Shown here in pieces: positions 13,525-24,217 of a DNA stretch of 64,000 bases. Source of the stretch: Epiperipatus broadwayi (lineage: Eukaryota > Onychophora > Udeonychophora > Euonychophora > Peripatidae). Position 1 is the stretch's first letter, and each line of letters begins with the position of its first letter. The DNA lies in assembly GCA_028023455.1 (NCBI GenBank), contig JAQFVV010012447.1, positions 498,001-562,000 on the forward strand. Direction: 5' to 3'. A model generated the notes under the pieces. The model saw only the letters and a list, made by a program, of their open reading frames with translations. It had not been told where the DNA came from and searched no databases. Made by a program: the position numbers and the translations under genes.

Positions 13525-14957
13525 TTACACCGCCCTTCCTTTTGAGAGTAAAATGCATCATTTTTGATCATTTTATCTCTGACAACATTAAATCTTAATT
13601 TATTATTTTTTCTAAGTTTGCTTTTTGGTATCTTTTCCTTTTCCATGCTAAAGGCAATCTCCAATTATGCTTTTCTTCCTTCTATGCTGGTAACATTGCT
13701 TACAATGTTCGTCCTGGATAATGACCACGAGGACAAACTAAATTTGTGGCACAGGGATCTTTTATAAACGAAGCTTTGGCTGCCGATTCTCTTGATCGGA
13801 CTTTGACTAAGAAAAGGTGGCTGCAAATGGCAGGAATTTCAACTGTCCATTTCCGACTTACGCCCTGGAAAATGATTGCCAATTCTCTTGATCGGACTTT
13901 GACTAAGCAGCTGCAATGGCAGGAATTTTCAACTGTCCATTTCTGACTTACGCTTTGGAAAATGAGGTACGAGATATGGGGATTCTCCCCTGAAAAGTGA
14001 CTTACGACTTACTCTGGTTGTTGCCAGTGCGCTTTTTAAAAGAGGAATGATCCCGGCCAATCCGTTGCGGGTACTAGAATTTATCCAGTCGAGAGCTTTA
14101 AACTTAATCCTTATCTAACTTATTTCAATACTACCCTCATCCCTTAATTTCGAACTCTAACACTCTTAATACAACTTCGATTGACTTTCATTTATATTAT
14201 TTTTAAATTCATTACGAACATTACTTATATCCCTTACAAACATTATTTAAAATATTTATTTACACTAATCTTATAACATTATCTTTAAACCAGTACGAAC
14301 ATTTTAAATATTAGTTTTACGATACTTATTTTAAACCCATATGAACATTATCCATATCTTTATTTAATTACACTATTATTTTTAAACAATTACTTTAACT
14401 TCTTTATTTACGTGCGTATATTCTAAAAAAAAAAACTTTTATTTTATTTAATCTTACAATACTATTCTAAACTCTTACGAATATTATTTATATTACAATA
14501 TTATTTTTTAAACATTTGTTTACCTTATATATTAACATACGTGTACTCAGAGAGAAAAAAAAACTGTTTTACTTTATTACAATTCATCATTATACAAATA
14601 TCTATTTGACTAACTTAATTTTATTCTAGAAATTCCGTTATCTTTTCATTTATTTAAATCTACAACTTTACTTTTATATCATTAATTTGATCCATTTATT
14701 TAACTTGATTTTATTGATTTTTTATTTATTTGAACTGTTTATTTACGAGCATTTCCTTAATTAATATGTGCGTGGAGAAAAAAAATCTTTTATTTTGCGA
14801 AGCCTCCATTATTATTATTTGACAAAACAATCCATCATTTTAAATAGCGAAATTCTAATTCAGGCTTTTCACCTACGTTAAAATAATTATATTAGATTCA
14901 TAGTCCATTTCCGGTCCTTTTTGTTTATTTCCTTTACTATTCCGCCCGATTATTAAC
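13525..14957 (-). other. Non-coding interior of the LTR element
   Basis: Lies between the gag-like stop codon and the 3' LTR, where pol would be expected. No reverse transcriptase or integrase motifs were found on either strand. It includes the purine-rich tract next to the LTR and a two-copy repeat at 13781-13966. Confidence 0.6.
13781..13966. repeat. Two-copy tandem repeat of about 92 bp
   Basis: Units at 13781-13876 and 13877-13966 share TTCTCTTGATCGGACTTTGA and TTTCAACTGTCCATTTC and both end in GGAAAATGA. They differ by a few bases and a small deletion. The repeat sits inside the LTR element, near the polypurine tract. Confidence 0.85.
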
Positions 14958-14959
14958 TC

Positions 14960-15663
14960 TTACACTATGTCCGGCGGCTCCTTTTTTCTTTCTACAAATT
15001 CTATAATATAAACTAACTTTCCTCTCTTATCGGTTTCGCTTTTATATTTTATTGCTTTATCTCTTTCTCTTTCCATTCTGTTTTCGACTTCGTAACTCAG
15101 AAAACCTTTATACCTAGACAAACTCCGAATTACTTCAATCTGGGAATATTTTTTTCTACGCTTTCTCTTTGTTTTAAATCTACAGCTACAGCGAATGCGA
15201 ATGTTTACTTTAACCTTTTTAAATTTTTGTAAAAACTTTTCTACACTATCTACTACCTTGAACTTATGTTTGTCTACTTTATTTATCACAACGCTATCTG
15301 ATTCTAATTCAATTTCTATGTCTTTTATCACCTCAACTTCCTTTTCAACTTCCTGACTTTCTTTAATTAAATCTAACTCTATAACTTCTTGGTTCTTCTC
15401 TACCTTTACCGTTATCTCACATCTTATTTCTCTTACTTCTGCTCTGAGTTCTTTAATTTCTGTTTTACCTGACTAATTTCTGCCTTCAATTCTGCTTTGA
15501 GTTCTTCTTTGAGCTCTTGTTGGCTTTGTTTAATTTCTTGATGCATTTCTTCCATCATATTCATCATCATTTTCATCATCATTCACATCTCAGATACTTC
15601 TTCTTTCTCCTCTTCTACTAACTGGGGATTTTTAAAATATATTGGGCTTTTTTTCGGATCCAT
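14960..15663 (-). pseudogene. Broken gag-like reading frame of the LTR element
   Basis: From a candidate ATG at 15663-15661 the frame reads about 26 codons opening MDPKKSP and then meets a stop. A Met-rich and Glu/Lys/Gln-rich stretch consistent with a coiled coil follows (MHQEIKQSQQELKEELKAEL). A 123-codon frame, shifted relative to the start, is open from 15331 to the stop at 14960. It contains a basic CSCRFKTKRKRRKK patch and ends EPPDIV. Position right after the 5' LTR, coiled coil plus basic patch, and lack of pol suggest a retroelement gag-like protein. I cannot place the family, and it carries at least one stop and one frameshift. Confidence 0.55.
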
Positions 15664-16028
15664 TTTCAAAAATTTCAATTTCAAAGTACTAGCACTTATG
15701 TTAAACTAAATTTAAATACGACTTATTATTATTTTTCTTACTAAGATGGAAACTCACGCTAACTCCACCCTTTTAGTCCTTTTCTCTACCCGATCTTAAT
15801 GCTTTAACTCCACCCAAATATCAACTGTCTCTGATTTGATAGCATACATGTCAAAATCTCTTTTCATTTAAAGAAAAAAAAATCGGTCAATTCTTTTTTT
15901 TTTTAAAAAAAAAATTAAACACTTTCACAAACGTAATTTAGCTTTTTATAAAAAAATTTTAAACAAGAAACATAGTATTTCATTACTATTGTTTCTTAGG
16001 TTCAGCCCCACAGTTGGGTATAGCCATT

Positions 16029-17561
16029 TGAACCGTTTTCGAATATGTGCATTCGAAACACCGGTCTCTTAGGCAGAGAAGAACATACTCGGAGAGTATG
16101 TATGCCCAAACGATAGCTATAAAGTATATAACTAGCGTTACATTTCCAGGACATAGCTTCTTCTCGGCTGTTGAGTTCAACACCAAATCCAAAGCACTTT
16201 TTTGTTTGTGTATAAACATGGGTGCCAGCTGTTTATTCTAAAAGAATACTAAAAGAATAGACAACGCACTTTGAACAGTGGCCACTAACTCAACGCCTAA
16301 ATCCATGACTAGCTCAGTTGTTTGTAATCACTAATAGATTATACTTAATTAGTGGTTAAAAGACTTGATAAAAGAATTGTAAAAAAAGTTGATAAAATAA
16401 TTTGATAAAAGGAATTGATAAAAAGAATTTGTTAAAAAGAATTGACCGACAAATAAAGTTTAATTTTAAAGATAATTTATTAACTAACATTTATTTACTA
16501 AATTTAAACATTTTATACTTCTAATAAAACACACGCATATTTTAAATTAACATTCTAAATAGTTTTAAATATTCTTGAATATTTTCATAACAGAACACTG
16601 GGAATTTATCTATTTTGACTAATAATATTGATATGAGGATCACGCACATATTAACTCATGCACACACATAATAATGATAATAAAGGACTACATAGCATTT
16701 GAAATTTAATCACACGCATCAATAGTTCATTTATGTATGATATAGAGTTCATATAATTAGACTCTTGAAAGATTCGTACGAATTAATGCAATGCAATGGC
16801 TATTACAGTATAAATGAAATAAGCAAATGTTTTTACCTAGGCTTTTGAATGTTGACGTAGAATTTTGTTCTTTGGAGGCTGCTTTCGGTGAAAATGTTTC
16901 CATTATGAATGTTTACCAGCCGGCTGGGACGTTTCCTTGCTGAGTTTCCTGATTTTCACGATTATTACTATCGGAGACAATTAGATATTGATGGAGATTT
17001 TCTAAGTTGTTACGTTGACATTATTTCATGGACAGATCTTGCTGTTTTCATCGGACTTTTTAGGCTGTGGAGAGGCGTGAATTCCCAAAATCTTCTCAAC
17101 ACTGCATTTTGTTTGTTAACTGACTCAATTAATTTCTGAACTGCACTACTCAATTACTTTTGTGAACTGATTCCTTTCGAATAAAAAAAAGTCTATTTAT
17201 ATCTGCGACATGTTGTCTTCATAATATCTCCTGCAAAGATCTGTTGTCAAATTCCAGTGATAATCATTTGATAAACGTGTTTTGAAAGATTGCTTAACCA
17301 GTAATAGCCATGCAAAAATGTTGTTTGATATTAATTAATAACCATTGCCGTGTTTCCTAATGATGATCTCCTTTAACTTTCATTTATTTATAATAACATT
17401 TATTCTATTGTTGACACTCGCACATATATACGCACATATATTAGTTTTAACATTATTTTTTCTTGAATGAAAAGAGATTGGTATGTTTTTCTTTAATGAA
17501 AGATTATTTTAATAATATAATTTTAGATAAAATTATATGTGCCTATATCAATATAGGTACA
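16029..17561 (-). repeat. Right (5') LTR of the 12-17.5 kb element
   Basis: Direct repeat partner of 12010-13524. Outside it an (AT)n tract carries a second partial copy of the terminal TTATATCAATATAGGTACAA at about 17581-17600. This looks like a local duplication of the LTR end within the microsatellite. Confidence 0.85.
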
Positions 17562-17689
17562 ATATATATATATATATATATTATATCAATATAGGTACAA
17601 TATATATATATATATATAAAATGTCCATTAATTAAAAAACTATTGTAATAATAAAAATAATAAATATAACATTAATAAATTATTATATA

Positions 17690-18367
17690 CAGTCTTTCAA
17701 TCCACAGAAGTACTTTTGGTTAATTTCTTAACCTTGCCTCAGCTGTCATTAAATTTAAAAAACAAAATGAAAGCAAATGTCATCAACTCAAATTTCAATA
17801 AATATCACATGATCACAATTTTGCCTGTTTTAACAACTCATATCTCATGAATCCTGAATTATGATGCTCAAGTGAAATTTTTTAAGGATGTATATGAGAA
17901 TGTGTTTAATGTTTCATTTTGTATTACAAATAATGTTAATAAATTAATGAATAATTCTAAAAATGTCATATCTGTCAAGCAAAAAAATGAATCGAGGTGC
18001 AGTATTGAAAAAAGATTAAAGAAGCATGAATTGTTATATAAACATGTGAAATGTAAAAATAATAGTGATTTAATGACTGCTTCAGTTTTGTTGGATAATG
18101 AAAGGACATATAAATATAAGTTTGATATTAAAAGTGTTAAGGTTGTTCATGAAGAGAGAAACTATAATAAAAGAAAAATTAAGGAGAGAAATTTAATAAA
18201 TAGGAATAAAATAAATTTAATTAATAGATAAGCTGCTAACATTAAAATTTGGGATTCATGAGATTTGAGTTGATGACATGTGCTTCTATTTTGTTTTTTG
18301 AATTTAACAGCAGCTGAGGCAGGTTAAGGAATTAACCTAAAATACTTCTGTGAATTGAAAGATTGTA
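17690..18367. mobile_element. Element with long terminal inverted repeats enclosing a short ORF
   Basis: The left end reads CTTTCAATCCACAGAAGTAC and the right end is its imperfect inverse, GTGAATTGAAAG. The inverted similarity continues through TGCCTCAGCTG with CAGCTGAGGCA and GTCATCAACTCAAAT with ATTTGAGTTGATGAC, giving arms of about 110-170 bp. The left arm has an extra stretch of about 50 bp, with CAATAAATATCACATGATCA in it, absent from the right arm. The centre holds an ORF (17872-18231). No full transposase is present. Confidence 0.72.
17872..18231 (+). CDS. Short lysine-rich ORF inside the TIR element, possible endonuclease fragment
   Basis: The open frame runs 119 codons from a GTG; the first ATG is about 25 codons in, at 17947. 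It is Lys/Asn-rich and its last third contains KVVHEERNYNKRKIKE. That stretch recalls, from memory only, the charged NYxKRxxxE segment seen downstream of GIY-YIG domains in Penelope-like retroelements. The catalytic GIY-YIG part itself is not visible. Expression is unproven, so this could be a fossil fragment captured between the inverted repeats or a chance ORF in AT-rich DNA. Confidence 0.35.
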   Translation: MKFFKDVYENVFNVSFCITNNVNKLMNNSKNVISVKQKNESRCSIEKRLKKHELLYKHVKCKNNSDLMTASVLLDNERTYKYKFDIKSVKVVHEERNYNKRKIKERNLINRNKINLINR

Positions 18368-20200
18368 TGTAATATATTATTACCATTATATTTATTATTT
18401 TTATTGTTATTATATATATATAATTATACTTGATCAATGTTTTACAATTAAAAGGTCATTTGACTAATCTATTTATAAGTAGCTTTATGATAAAGAAAAT
18501 CAGTCTATAATTAGTCTTAAAGAAAACATTTTTTTTTTATAAGCAAGAATATATATAAGCTTGTTGGCCAAGAAAACTTGCTTTTTCCAGACTCAGTTAA
18601 GAAGGTGTATATAAGATACTAAGTTATTTATAAATTCATTCTTTCACTGATTCTTTATCTTGTACATGAATTCAGGGTTAGATCAATTCAGACATTTATT
18701 GTTTAATGTTTCTTGAGAGTACATAAACAGTAGAACAACATAAAAAAGGATTACAGGGAAAAAGAAATCAATACAAGAATGACAAATTACCTTAGCTTAA
18801 AATTAACTATTTGCATAAACAAGTTATATAGCTACAAAATATTTTTAGTTCTAATTTTATTCTGGTCATGATTGAATTTATGGAGGCTAGAGAGTGGTAC
18901 AATTATTTATGTACAATTCTATACTTGGAGTTTAGTTACTCCAAATATTAAAGTTTCTTGATACTGTAATGTTCTATCTTTATATATTGGAAAATTTGTT
19001 TGCAATGTTTTAAAATGAGTAGAAATAACTTTGCTTTGTAAATATAAAGTTCAATTGACTCAAATAAAAACTTATATAAAAATATCAACTAAATTAAAAG
19101 TCACTCTTTTGGTTGGTGTGCTTCTGATCAATTATCTTTATAACATTTTAGATATATAAATATAAAAGTTGTCATTTTTTGTGAGAAAAAGTTGATTGAA
19201 ATAATGGAAACTAGATGATACAAGTATTTGAATATATATGCATTTTCTCATAGTTTTATCACTCTGAATGTTATTTATGTATTTGTTTCAAACAAAAAAA
19301 AAATGTTTCATTAAGATTGGCAACTAATCAGGTGAAATGCAAAAAATCTTGAAAAGCTAAGACTGATAAAAGCACTGTGAATTATTATCATTGACCAAAT
19401 TAAAAATGCACTAGACATTTTACATTGGGATTTTGTGTGTCTAACATATATTAAATTAGGATTTTTTGTACTTAAACAATGGATTGTTGTATCATTTATT
19501 GTCTTTGGTTTTATACCAAAAATACAAGATTATCATTGAATTGGCAGATGTAAGCAGCATCAAAATAGAAAATAAATTTTTAGAGAACCAATTGATTGAC
19601 ATGGATGAAAAACCAGTATGAATTAAAGTTGTGCAGAAATGTACTATTCATGCATCCAAAACATAATTCCTCGACAAGAAAAAAAATGACATGCTTCCTA
19701 GGTAGAAATTTGAGCATGATGATAATTATAGAAAAACAAGCTCTTTTTTTATTTGAGTTGATCTCCTGATAGAAATTTGTTCCTGTCATTCAAAGATTTT
19801 TTTAACAATCACTGAAATGAGACAACATGTAGTATAAAGTATTCAAAAATCCAAAGTTGGAGATTAATCCCAAGAATCACAGAATGGTGTAAAAGTATTA
19901 GAACACTTACTAAGCTGAAGATCAGCATCAATGCAAGGTTATCTGGCATCTCTAGACAAAGAAAAATTCAAACACCCCTTATTTATATACACTTACATAT
20001 ATGCATAGGCAAACATAACATAGTAACAAATTTGAAATAAAAAATAAATATATATTGACTTTTTTAAATTAACAAACAATATTAAAATTGCAAAAATATA
20101 TATGAAAAAAAAGTTATTTCTTTAACTATATTAAACAGCAATAATTCATTAGCATAATAATACCTATACAATTAAAGTTAAATATATATTTCATAACCTT
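18368..20200. other. AT-rich DNA with no recognised gene
   Basis: Apart from an (AT)n tract near 18410 I recognise nothing. The short - strand frame at 19580-19789 has no features of a real protein. Confidence 0.5.
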
Positions 20201-20209
20201 TGCTCTAGG

Positions 20210-21350
20210 GAATATTTGAACTAATATATCGACGCCAATATTAGTTGTAATTTCGACTTCAATTAATATCATTGCCAGATCAGCCAGTCTTTCTTGAGCC
20301 AAGTCCGATGAGTGTATGTTTTTATTGATTTCAGTTTTGAAAAACTTATTTCAGAACTGAATACTGATACTGGAAATATTGCAAATATTAAACGCGAAAA
20401 ATAAATTCGGCACAGTGTTTTCTAATTTATGTTGACTTACATATGAGAGAGCGTTCATTGCCGAAGTGCTTTCGGAAATTCATATTGCTATTTACTGGCA
20501 ATTCGTTACTTAAATCTGTTCTGTCTCATGAATTATTATGCCTAAAGTGTTTTTCTAAAATTAAACATCTTTGAAGCAACTCTTCCGAAGAAATTTTTTG
20601 CAATACATATATATTTAGAAAAGCACAAAATTTTTCATTTAATGCAAACATTTTTTTTCTTTTGTAATTCGTATATATTTAGAAATGTCACCAATTTTTT
20701 TCATTTAATTCAGACATGTTTTTCTGAAGGTTTGTGATGATGATGTTTTAGCTATATTTATATATTGGTCTTGTTTATAAGTATTGAATATCTTTAGAAA
20801 AAATTAACTTTATTTAAATTTCCAAATACATTCAACTGTTGGTAATAGCACACAGATTAGTATATGCACAACGTTTCGAGAGGTATTATTCTCCCCTCTT
20901 CTTCAGGTGTTGCTGGCCTGACCAGTGACAGTACTAGCATGAGAATCGAACTTGGATCCTTGAACATTGAATTTGAAAGTAATGCTCTAACCAACTGAGC
21001 ATTACCTTCAAATTCAATATTCAGGAATCTAAGGGTCCAGGTTCGATTACCATTGTAGTACTGTCACCGATCAGGCCAGCAACACCCCGAAGAAGAGTGG
21101 AGAATAATACCTTTTGAAATGTTGTACTTATTCTAACCTGTGTGCTATTATTAACAGTTGAATGTATCCGGAATATTTAAATAAAGTTAAATTTTTCTAA
21201 AGACATTCAATACTTATATTAGATGATGGAAACAGTCCAATACACATCATGTGTTTGAATTTCTCATTCACAGCTGCAATAAAAGTGTCAATAATTGGAA
21301 AATAAAAATCAATTTCTGTTTTAAATCGCTAATAAGCTCATACATATACC
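20210..21350 (-). pseudogene. hAT-superfamily transposase remnant, split by a palindromic element
   Basis: Read on the - strand, the upstream part (about 21350-21230) translates to FPIIDTFIAAVNEKF, which fits the middle of ZMYM1/DUF4371-type hAT transposases. The downstream part (about 20400-20210) gives SFSKLKSIKTY and, in another frame, LAQERLADLAMILIE. Both match the C-terminal hAT dimerisation region (family form: ERSFSKLK...L.QERL..LA.L.IE). Between them sits an unrelated 440-bp palindrome (20778-21217). Frameshifts and stops make it non-functional. Confidence 0.72.
20778..21217. mobile_element. 440-bp palindromic element with tRNA-like A/B boxes (family 1, intact copy)
   Basis: The left arm starts ATAAGTATTGAATATCTTTA and the right arm ends ATTCAATACTTAT. 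The arms pair over nearly the full length, including TTCAACTGTTGGTAATAGCACA with its inverse, CCTCTTCTTCAGGTGTTGCTGGCC with its inverse, and CAGTGACAGTACTAGCAT. The centre reads AATGCTCTAACCAACTGAGCATT, whose reverse resembles a tRNA A box (GCTCAGTTGGTTAGAGCAT). Adjacent GGTTCGATTACC resembles a B box. It is inserted within a hAT remnant. A degenerate relative lies at about 51745-52540. Confidence 0.82.
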
Positions 21351-21689
21351 TAATTTTTTTAAAGAATAATACAATAATAATAATAATAAAAATATAAATT
21401 ATATTTTAAAATCATTATTGATTAGAAAAATTATTACTCGTGCTTCCAGTGCTTGTTGAATTAAATATCAAAATTGCTCTTATTCGTTCCCTCTTCAACA
21501 CCTGGCAAATTTAAATATATATGAAATTACCTCATTCGCCCCCCCCTCAAAAATATAATAACTAATAACACATAATTTTTGGGGAAAAAAGAATACAGTA
21601 TTAAATGTGTAAAAAAAAATTGTGAAAATCGATGGTTAAATAAACGAGTAAGGAATTTTTTTGTTTTTCCCCCTCGAGATGCTCAAAAG

Positions 21690-21775
21690 CAGAAGTCCGT
21701 CACACAATGGTAGTCTCGTTCGATCGCCAAGTCCCTGGGCAGTCGTCTAATGATAAAATCAGCCCTGCTGAAGAC
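21690..21775. other. Unexplained GC-richer island
   Basis: About 85 bp, containing GTCCGTCACACAATGGTAG, TCGATCGCCAAGTCCCTGGG and CAGCCCTGCTGAAGAC, stand out in base composition from the surrounding AT-rich DNA. There is no long ORF or clear tRNA fold. It may be the end of a retroelement or a promoter fragment. Confidence 0.35.
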
Positions 21776-22067
21776 AAATATATAATTTTAAAGATATATA
21801 TGTAAATTGAACTTAGTAATTGTTAAATCTGTGGTAAGATGTTGTTGTTTTTTTGAGATAATGATTTACAAGAATATATTGTCCCAAAAAGTAACATTAG
21901 TTTAAGCAGCGTCTTGTAAATGAGGATACTCATGGCAATAATTGTTCATTTTTCTGGATATAAATTAAAAATAATCATCTGTATTGCTCTATTAAAGTAA
22001 CAAGTTAATGTTTGAAAGTCAAATTAGAAAAATACATATGACAATATTTGCATTAAAACTGTACAAA

Positions 22068-22157
22068 CGTTAATGGCCTAGTGGTTAGCATAGCTGTTTT
22101 GCAAGCAGCTGTCCCGGGTTCGCTTCCCAGTCAACGCATTTGACGTATGGAAAAAAT
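22068..22157 (+). mobile_element. tRNA-derived SINE
   Basis: GGCCTAGTGGTTAGCATAGC matches an RNA polymerase III A box, and GGGTTCGCTTCCC a B box. A short 3' body (GCATTTGACGTATGG) and an A-rich tail follow. The length and layout match the other SINEs in the window, although the head is a slightly different subfamily (CTAGTGGTTAGC instead of GGTCGAGAGGTCAGC). Confidence 0.85.
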
Positions 22158-22280
22158 ATATAATATTACTCGTATGAAGTCCAATCTAAAACTGAACAAA
22201 TAAATTCCAAATAATGAGTTATATTTTCAGAAAATGGTAACAATAAAATCATTGCAGTTGATAAAGTAAACAATCATAAG

Positions 22281-22331
22281 GTGGTCGAGAGGTCAGTGCG
22301 TCCTGGCCGATGCTATGACACTTAAAAAAAA
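22281..22331 (+). mobile_element. Internally deleted SINE
   Basis: It keeps the head GTGGTCGAGAGGTCAG and the 3' body GGCCGATGCTATGACAC plus an A tail. The central part with the B box is missing, so it is a deleted copy of the SINE family seen at 24105 and 42315. Confidence 0.8.
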
Positions 22332-22941
22332 GTGTGTATGATTTCAAAACAAAATGTAATAAATCCTTCATCCTAATATAATTTATATCATTAATTTATT
22401 TCAAAAGTTTCATGAGAACTACGTTGTATCAACTAGAGAGTCACATGTGATTTGGGACAAGGATAGTAATATTAGAAAATTTACAGCACGAAATTTGTGG
22501 AAACGTCGAGAATGAAATCTCTTAAACAAAATGAATCTATTTTTCTTGCAAATCAAGACTATATATACAAGACCAGTTTAAGCAATAACTTCAAAAAATC
22601 AAATTTTATTCATCGTAGATGTAAACAATTGGCTGAACTTAATATCTCCAAGATAGAATCACTATGTATTGATTTAATAACTCTAGTGAATACCTATCAT
22701 CTTTATTGATGTGTTATTATTAAAAAAAAAATGTGAAATATTATATATATATGTCCATAACATACATTCGATGGAGCACATAATTAGACAAATGAATGAA
22801 AAAAGATTTGAATGTATTAATAAACAAAATTGCATAGCTAGATAGATCGTTATATGAGTATAAATTGATCTTAAAATCATGTATTTAACTTAATGTTTGT
22901 AGTATATTTAGTGTGAATTATATTTTTACAATGATATTTAG

Positions 22942-23211
22942 GTTGACTTCTATTGGATTAATCGAGATCAAAAATCATTTGAATGGTTTGTTCATCTTTT
23001 GAGCCAATTAGAAATTGAACAGAAAGAGCTAGGAGGAGCTATGGATCGCTTCTTAAACCTTCACATGTTCATGACTGGAGCTTTGGAAAAGACAGATATG
23101 AAGGCTATTGTTTTACAACTGGCAATGGATAAGCTTCATACAAAGGAAAAGAAAGACTTGATAACGGGGCTACGAACAAGAACACAAGCAGGGCGTCCAA
23201 ACTGGAATAAA
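22942..23211 (+). CDS. NOX5: NADPH oxidase 5-like, penultimate coding exon
   Basis: The exon is open in one frame for 90 codons, from an AG acceptor (TATTTAG) to a GTAAAT donor, phase 0 at both ends. It opens VDFYWINRDQKSFEWFVHLL, continues with MDRFLNLHMFMTGALEKTDM and ends TGLRTRTQAGRPNWNK. This pattern is diagnostic of the C-terminal NADPH-binding dehydrogenase lobe of NOX5, which moves electrons from NADPH through FAD and haem to oxygen, giving superoxide, under Ca2+ control by N-terminal EF-hands. It is extended here past the internal TTG to include the conserved start of the exon. The FAD site, haem helices and EF-hands must lie in upstream exons that I did not find in the window. No disabling changes seen. 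Confidence 0.92.
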
Positions 23212-23358
23212 GTAAATATACTATTTTGAATATATTATTTAAGTGATATGTAAGAAGTAATACATAAAAAATAACTGTAACATCAATAGAAGAGATAAAG
23301 CAAGAAATAGTGATAGTAATCTAAATCAATTTTTTTTACTAAATATAGATTAATTAAT

Positions 23359-23733
23359 GTACATGCGCTTTGTAGATGTCACTATATAAATGAATACTCC
23401 CACTTTTTCAAACACAAGATAAAGTCTTTGGGAAAAGATAGAATGAATCCATCTATCTTTACCCAAACGTATATGTATGGTCAAATCTTAAGAGTTTGAA
23501 AATGGGAGCGTGAAGTTGTTAATTGATCACTTTAAATTACTTTTTTACTACGTGAATGAATGACGCTTGTGAAATGTCTAGAATTTACGATACATCATTC
23601 TTATTAAATTAAACATATGTTAACAAGACATTTTATTTTTTATATAGCGCGATGTTTTTATAAACTGTAATATCAATAAGCTAATGCACATGCGCTTTGT
23701 AGATGTCACTATATAAATGAATACTCCCACTTT
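23359..23733. repeat. Hairpin element plus a direct partial repeat
   Basis: CATGCGCTTTGTAGATGTCA occurs at about 23364 and again at about 23689, each followed by CTATATAAATGAATACTCCC. From the first copy, ACTCCCACTTTTTCAAAC pairs with GTTTGAAAATGGGAGCGT around 23393-23512, and AGATAGA with TCTATCT at the loop. A weaker relative occurs at about 34740-34870. Confidence 0.6.
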
Positions 23734-23894
23734 TGTAGAATATGCAAACTTTATTTGATGCTAACTTTTCAGTACTTGAGCTCAGGGCAATAGTAACAGT
23801 TATGAACTATAAATATTTAAGATTAATTTAATTGCTTTTAGCAAAACTCATTTTCCAGAGAAAGGCAGTTTAATAGAATAGGAAAAGGCTATTG

Positions 23895-23909
23895 GGGGGG
23901 GGGGGGGAT
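23895..23909 (+). repeat. Poly-G run
   Basis: A run of about 14 G in otherwise AT-rich DNA. Such homopolymers are unstable and prone to length error in sequencing. Confidence 0.9.
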
Positions 23910-24104
23910 AGACCAATCAATAAAAAGAGACTATACGCTATTGGATATGCCGGTAAAGACCAATTTGATAATTTCTAAACATCACTATCATTAATTAAAA
24001 GATAACTTTTTGTCGAAACTTTAATCCTAGTATTATTTCAAATAATTAAGTATGATCAAAATTTGTTGAAAATAATAATATTGGCACTGCAAAAAACAAT
24101 GGGT

Positions 24105-24209
24105 GTCAAGCATTGGTGGTCGAGAGGTCAGCAGATGCTTTACAAGCAGTTGTCCCAGGTTAGCGGGTTCGCTTCCCGGCTAATGCTATAACACATGAGA
24201 AAAAAAAAC
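24105..24209 (+). mobile_element. tRNA-derived SINE with target duplication
   Basis: The head is GGTGGTCGAGAGGTCAGC, the B box GGGTTCGCTTCCCGG, the body AATGCTATAACACATGAG, followed by an A tail. CAATGGGT flanks it on both sides (24097-24104 and 24210-24217), fitting a retroposition target duplication. It lies inside the NOX5 intron. Confidence 0.88.
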
Positions 24210-24217
24210 CAATGGGT

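Larger units (their letters stand above)
12010..17561 (-). mobile_element. Non-autonomous LTR retrotransposon with 1.5-kb LTRs and a gag-like interior only
   Basis: Two direct repeats of about 1.5 kb (12010-13524 and 16029-17561) bracket about 2.5 kb of unique DNA. Read on the - strand, each repeat starts TGTACCTATATTGATATAGG and ends GGTTCA, so it has TG...CA ends. The interior opens with a primer-binding-site-like TGGCTATACCCAACTGTGG two bases after the right-hand repeat. It closes with a purine-rich AAAAGGAAGGGCGG just before the left-hand repeat. The only coding remnant is a broken coiled-coil and basic gag-like reading frame (about 15663-14960). No protease, reverse transcriptase or integrase was seen, so it is non-autonomous (LARD-like). 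AT-rich flanks prevent a reliable target duplication call. Confidence 0.82.

Noticed and set aside
22497-22709. 70-codon ORF just upstream of the NOX5 exon
   Set aside because: It starts at TTG, matches no NOX domain and has no convincing splice signals.
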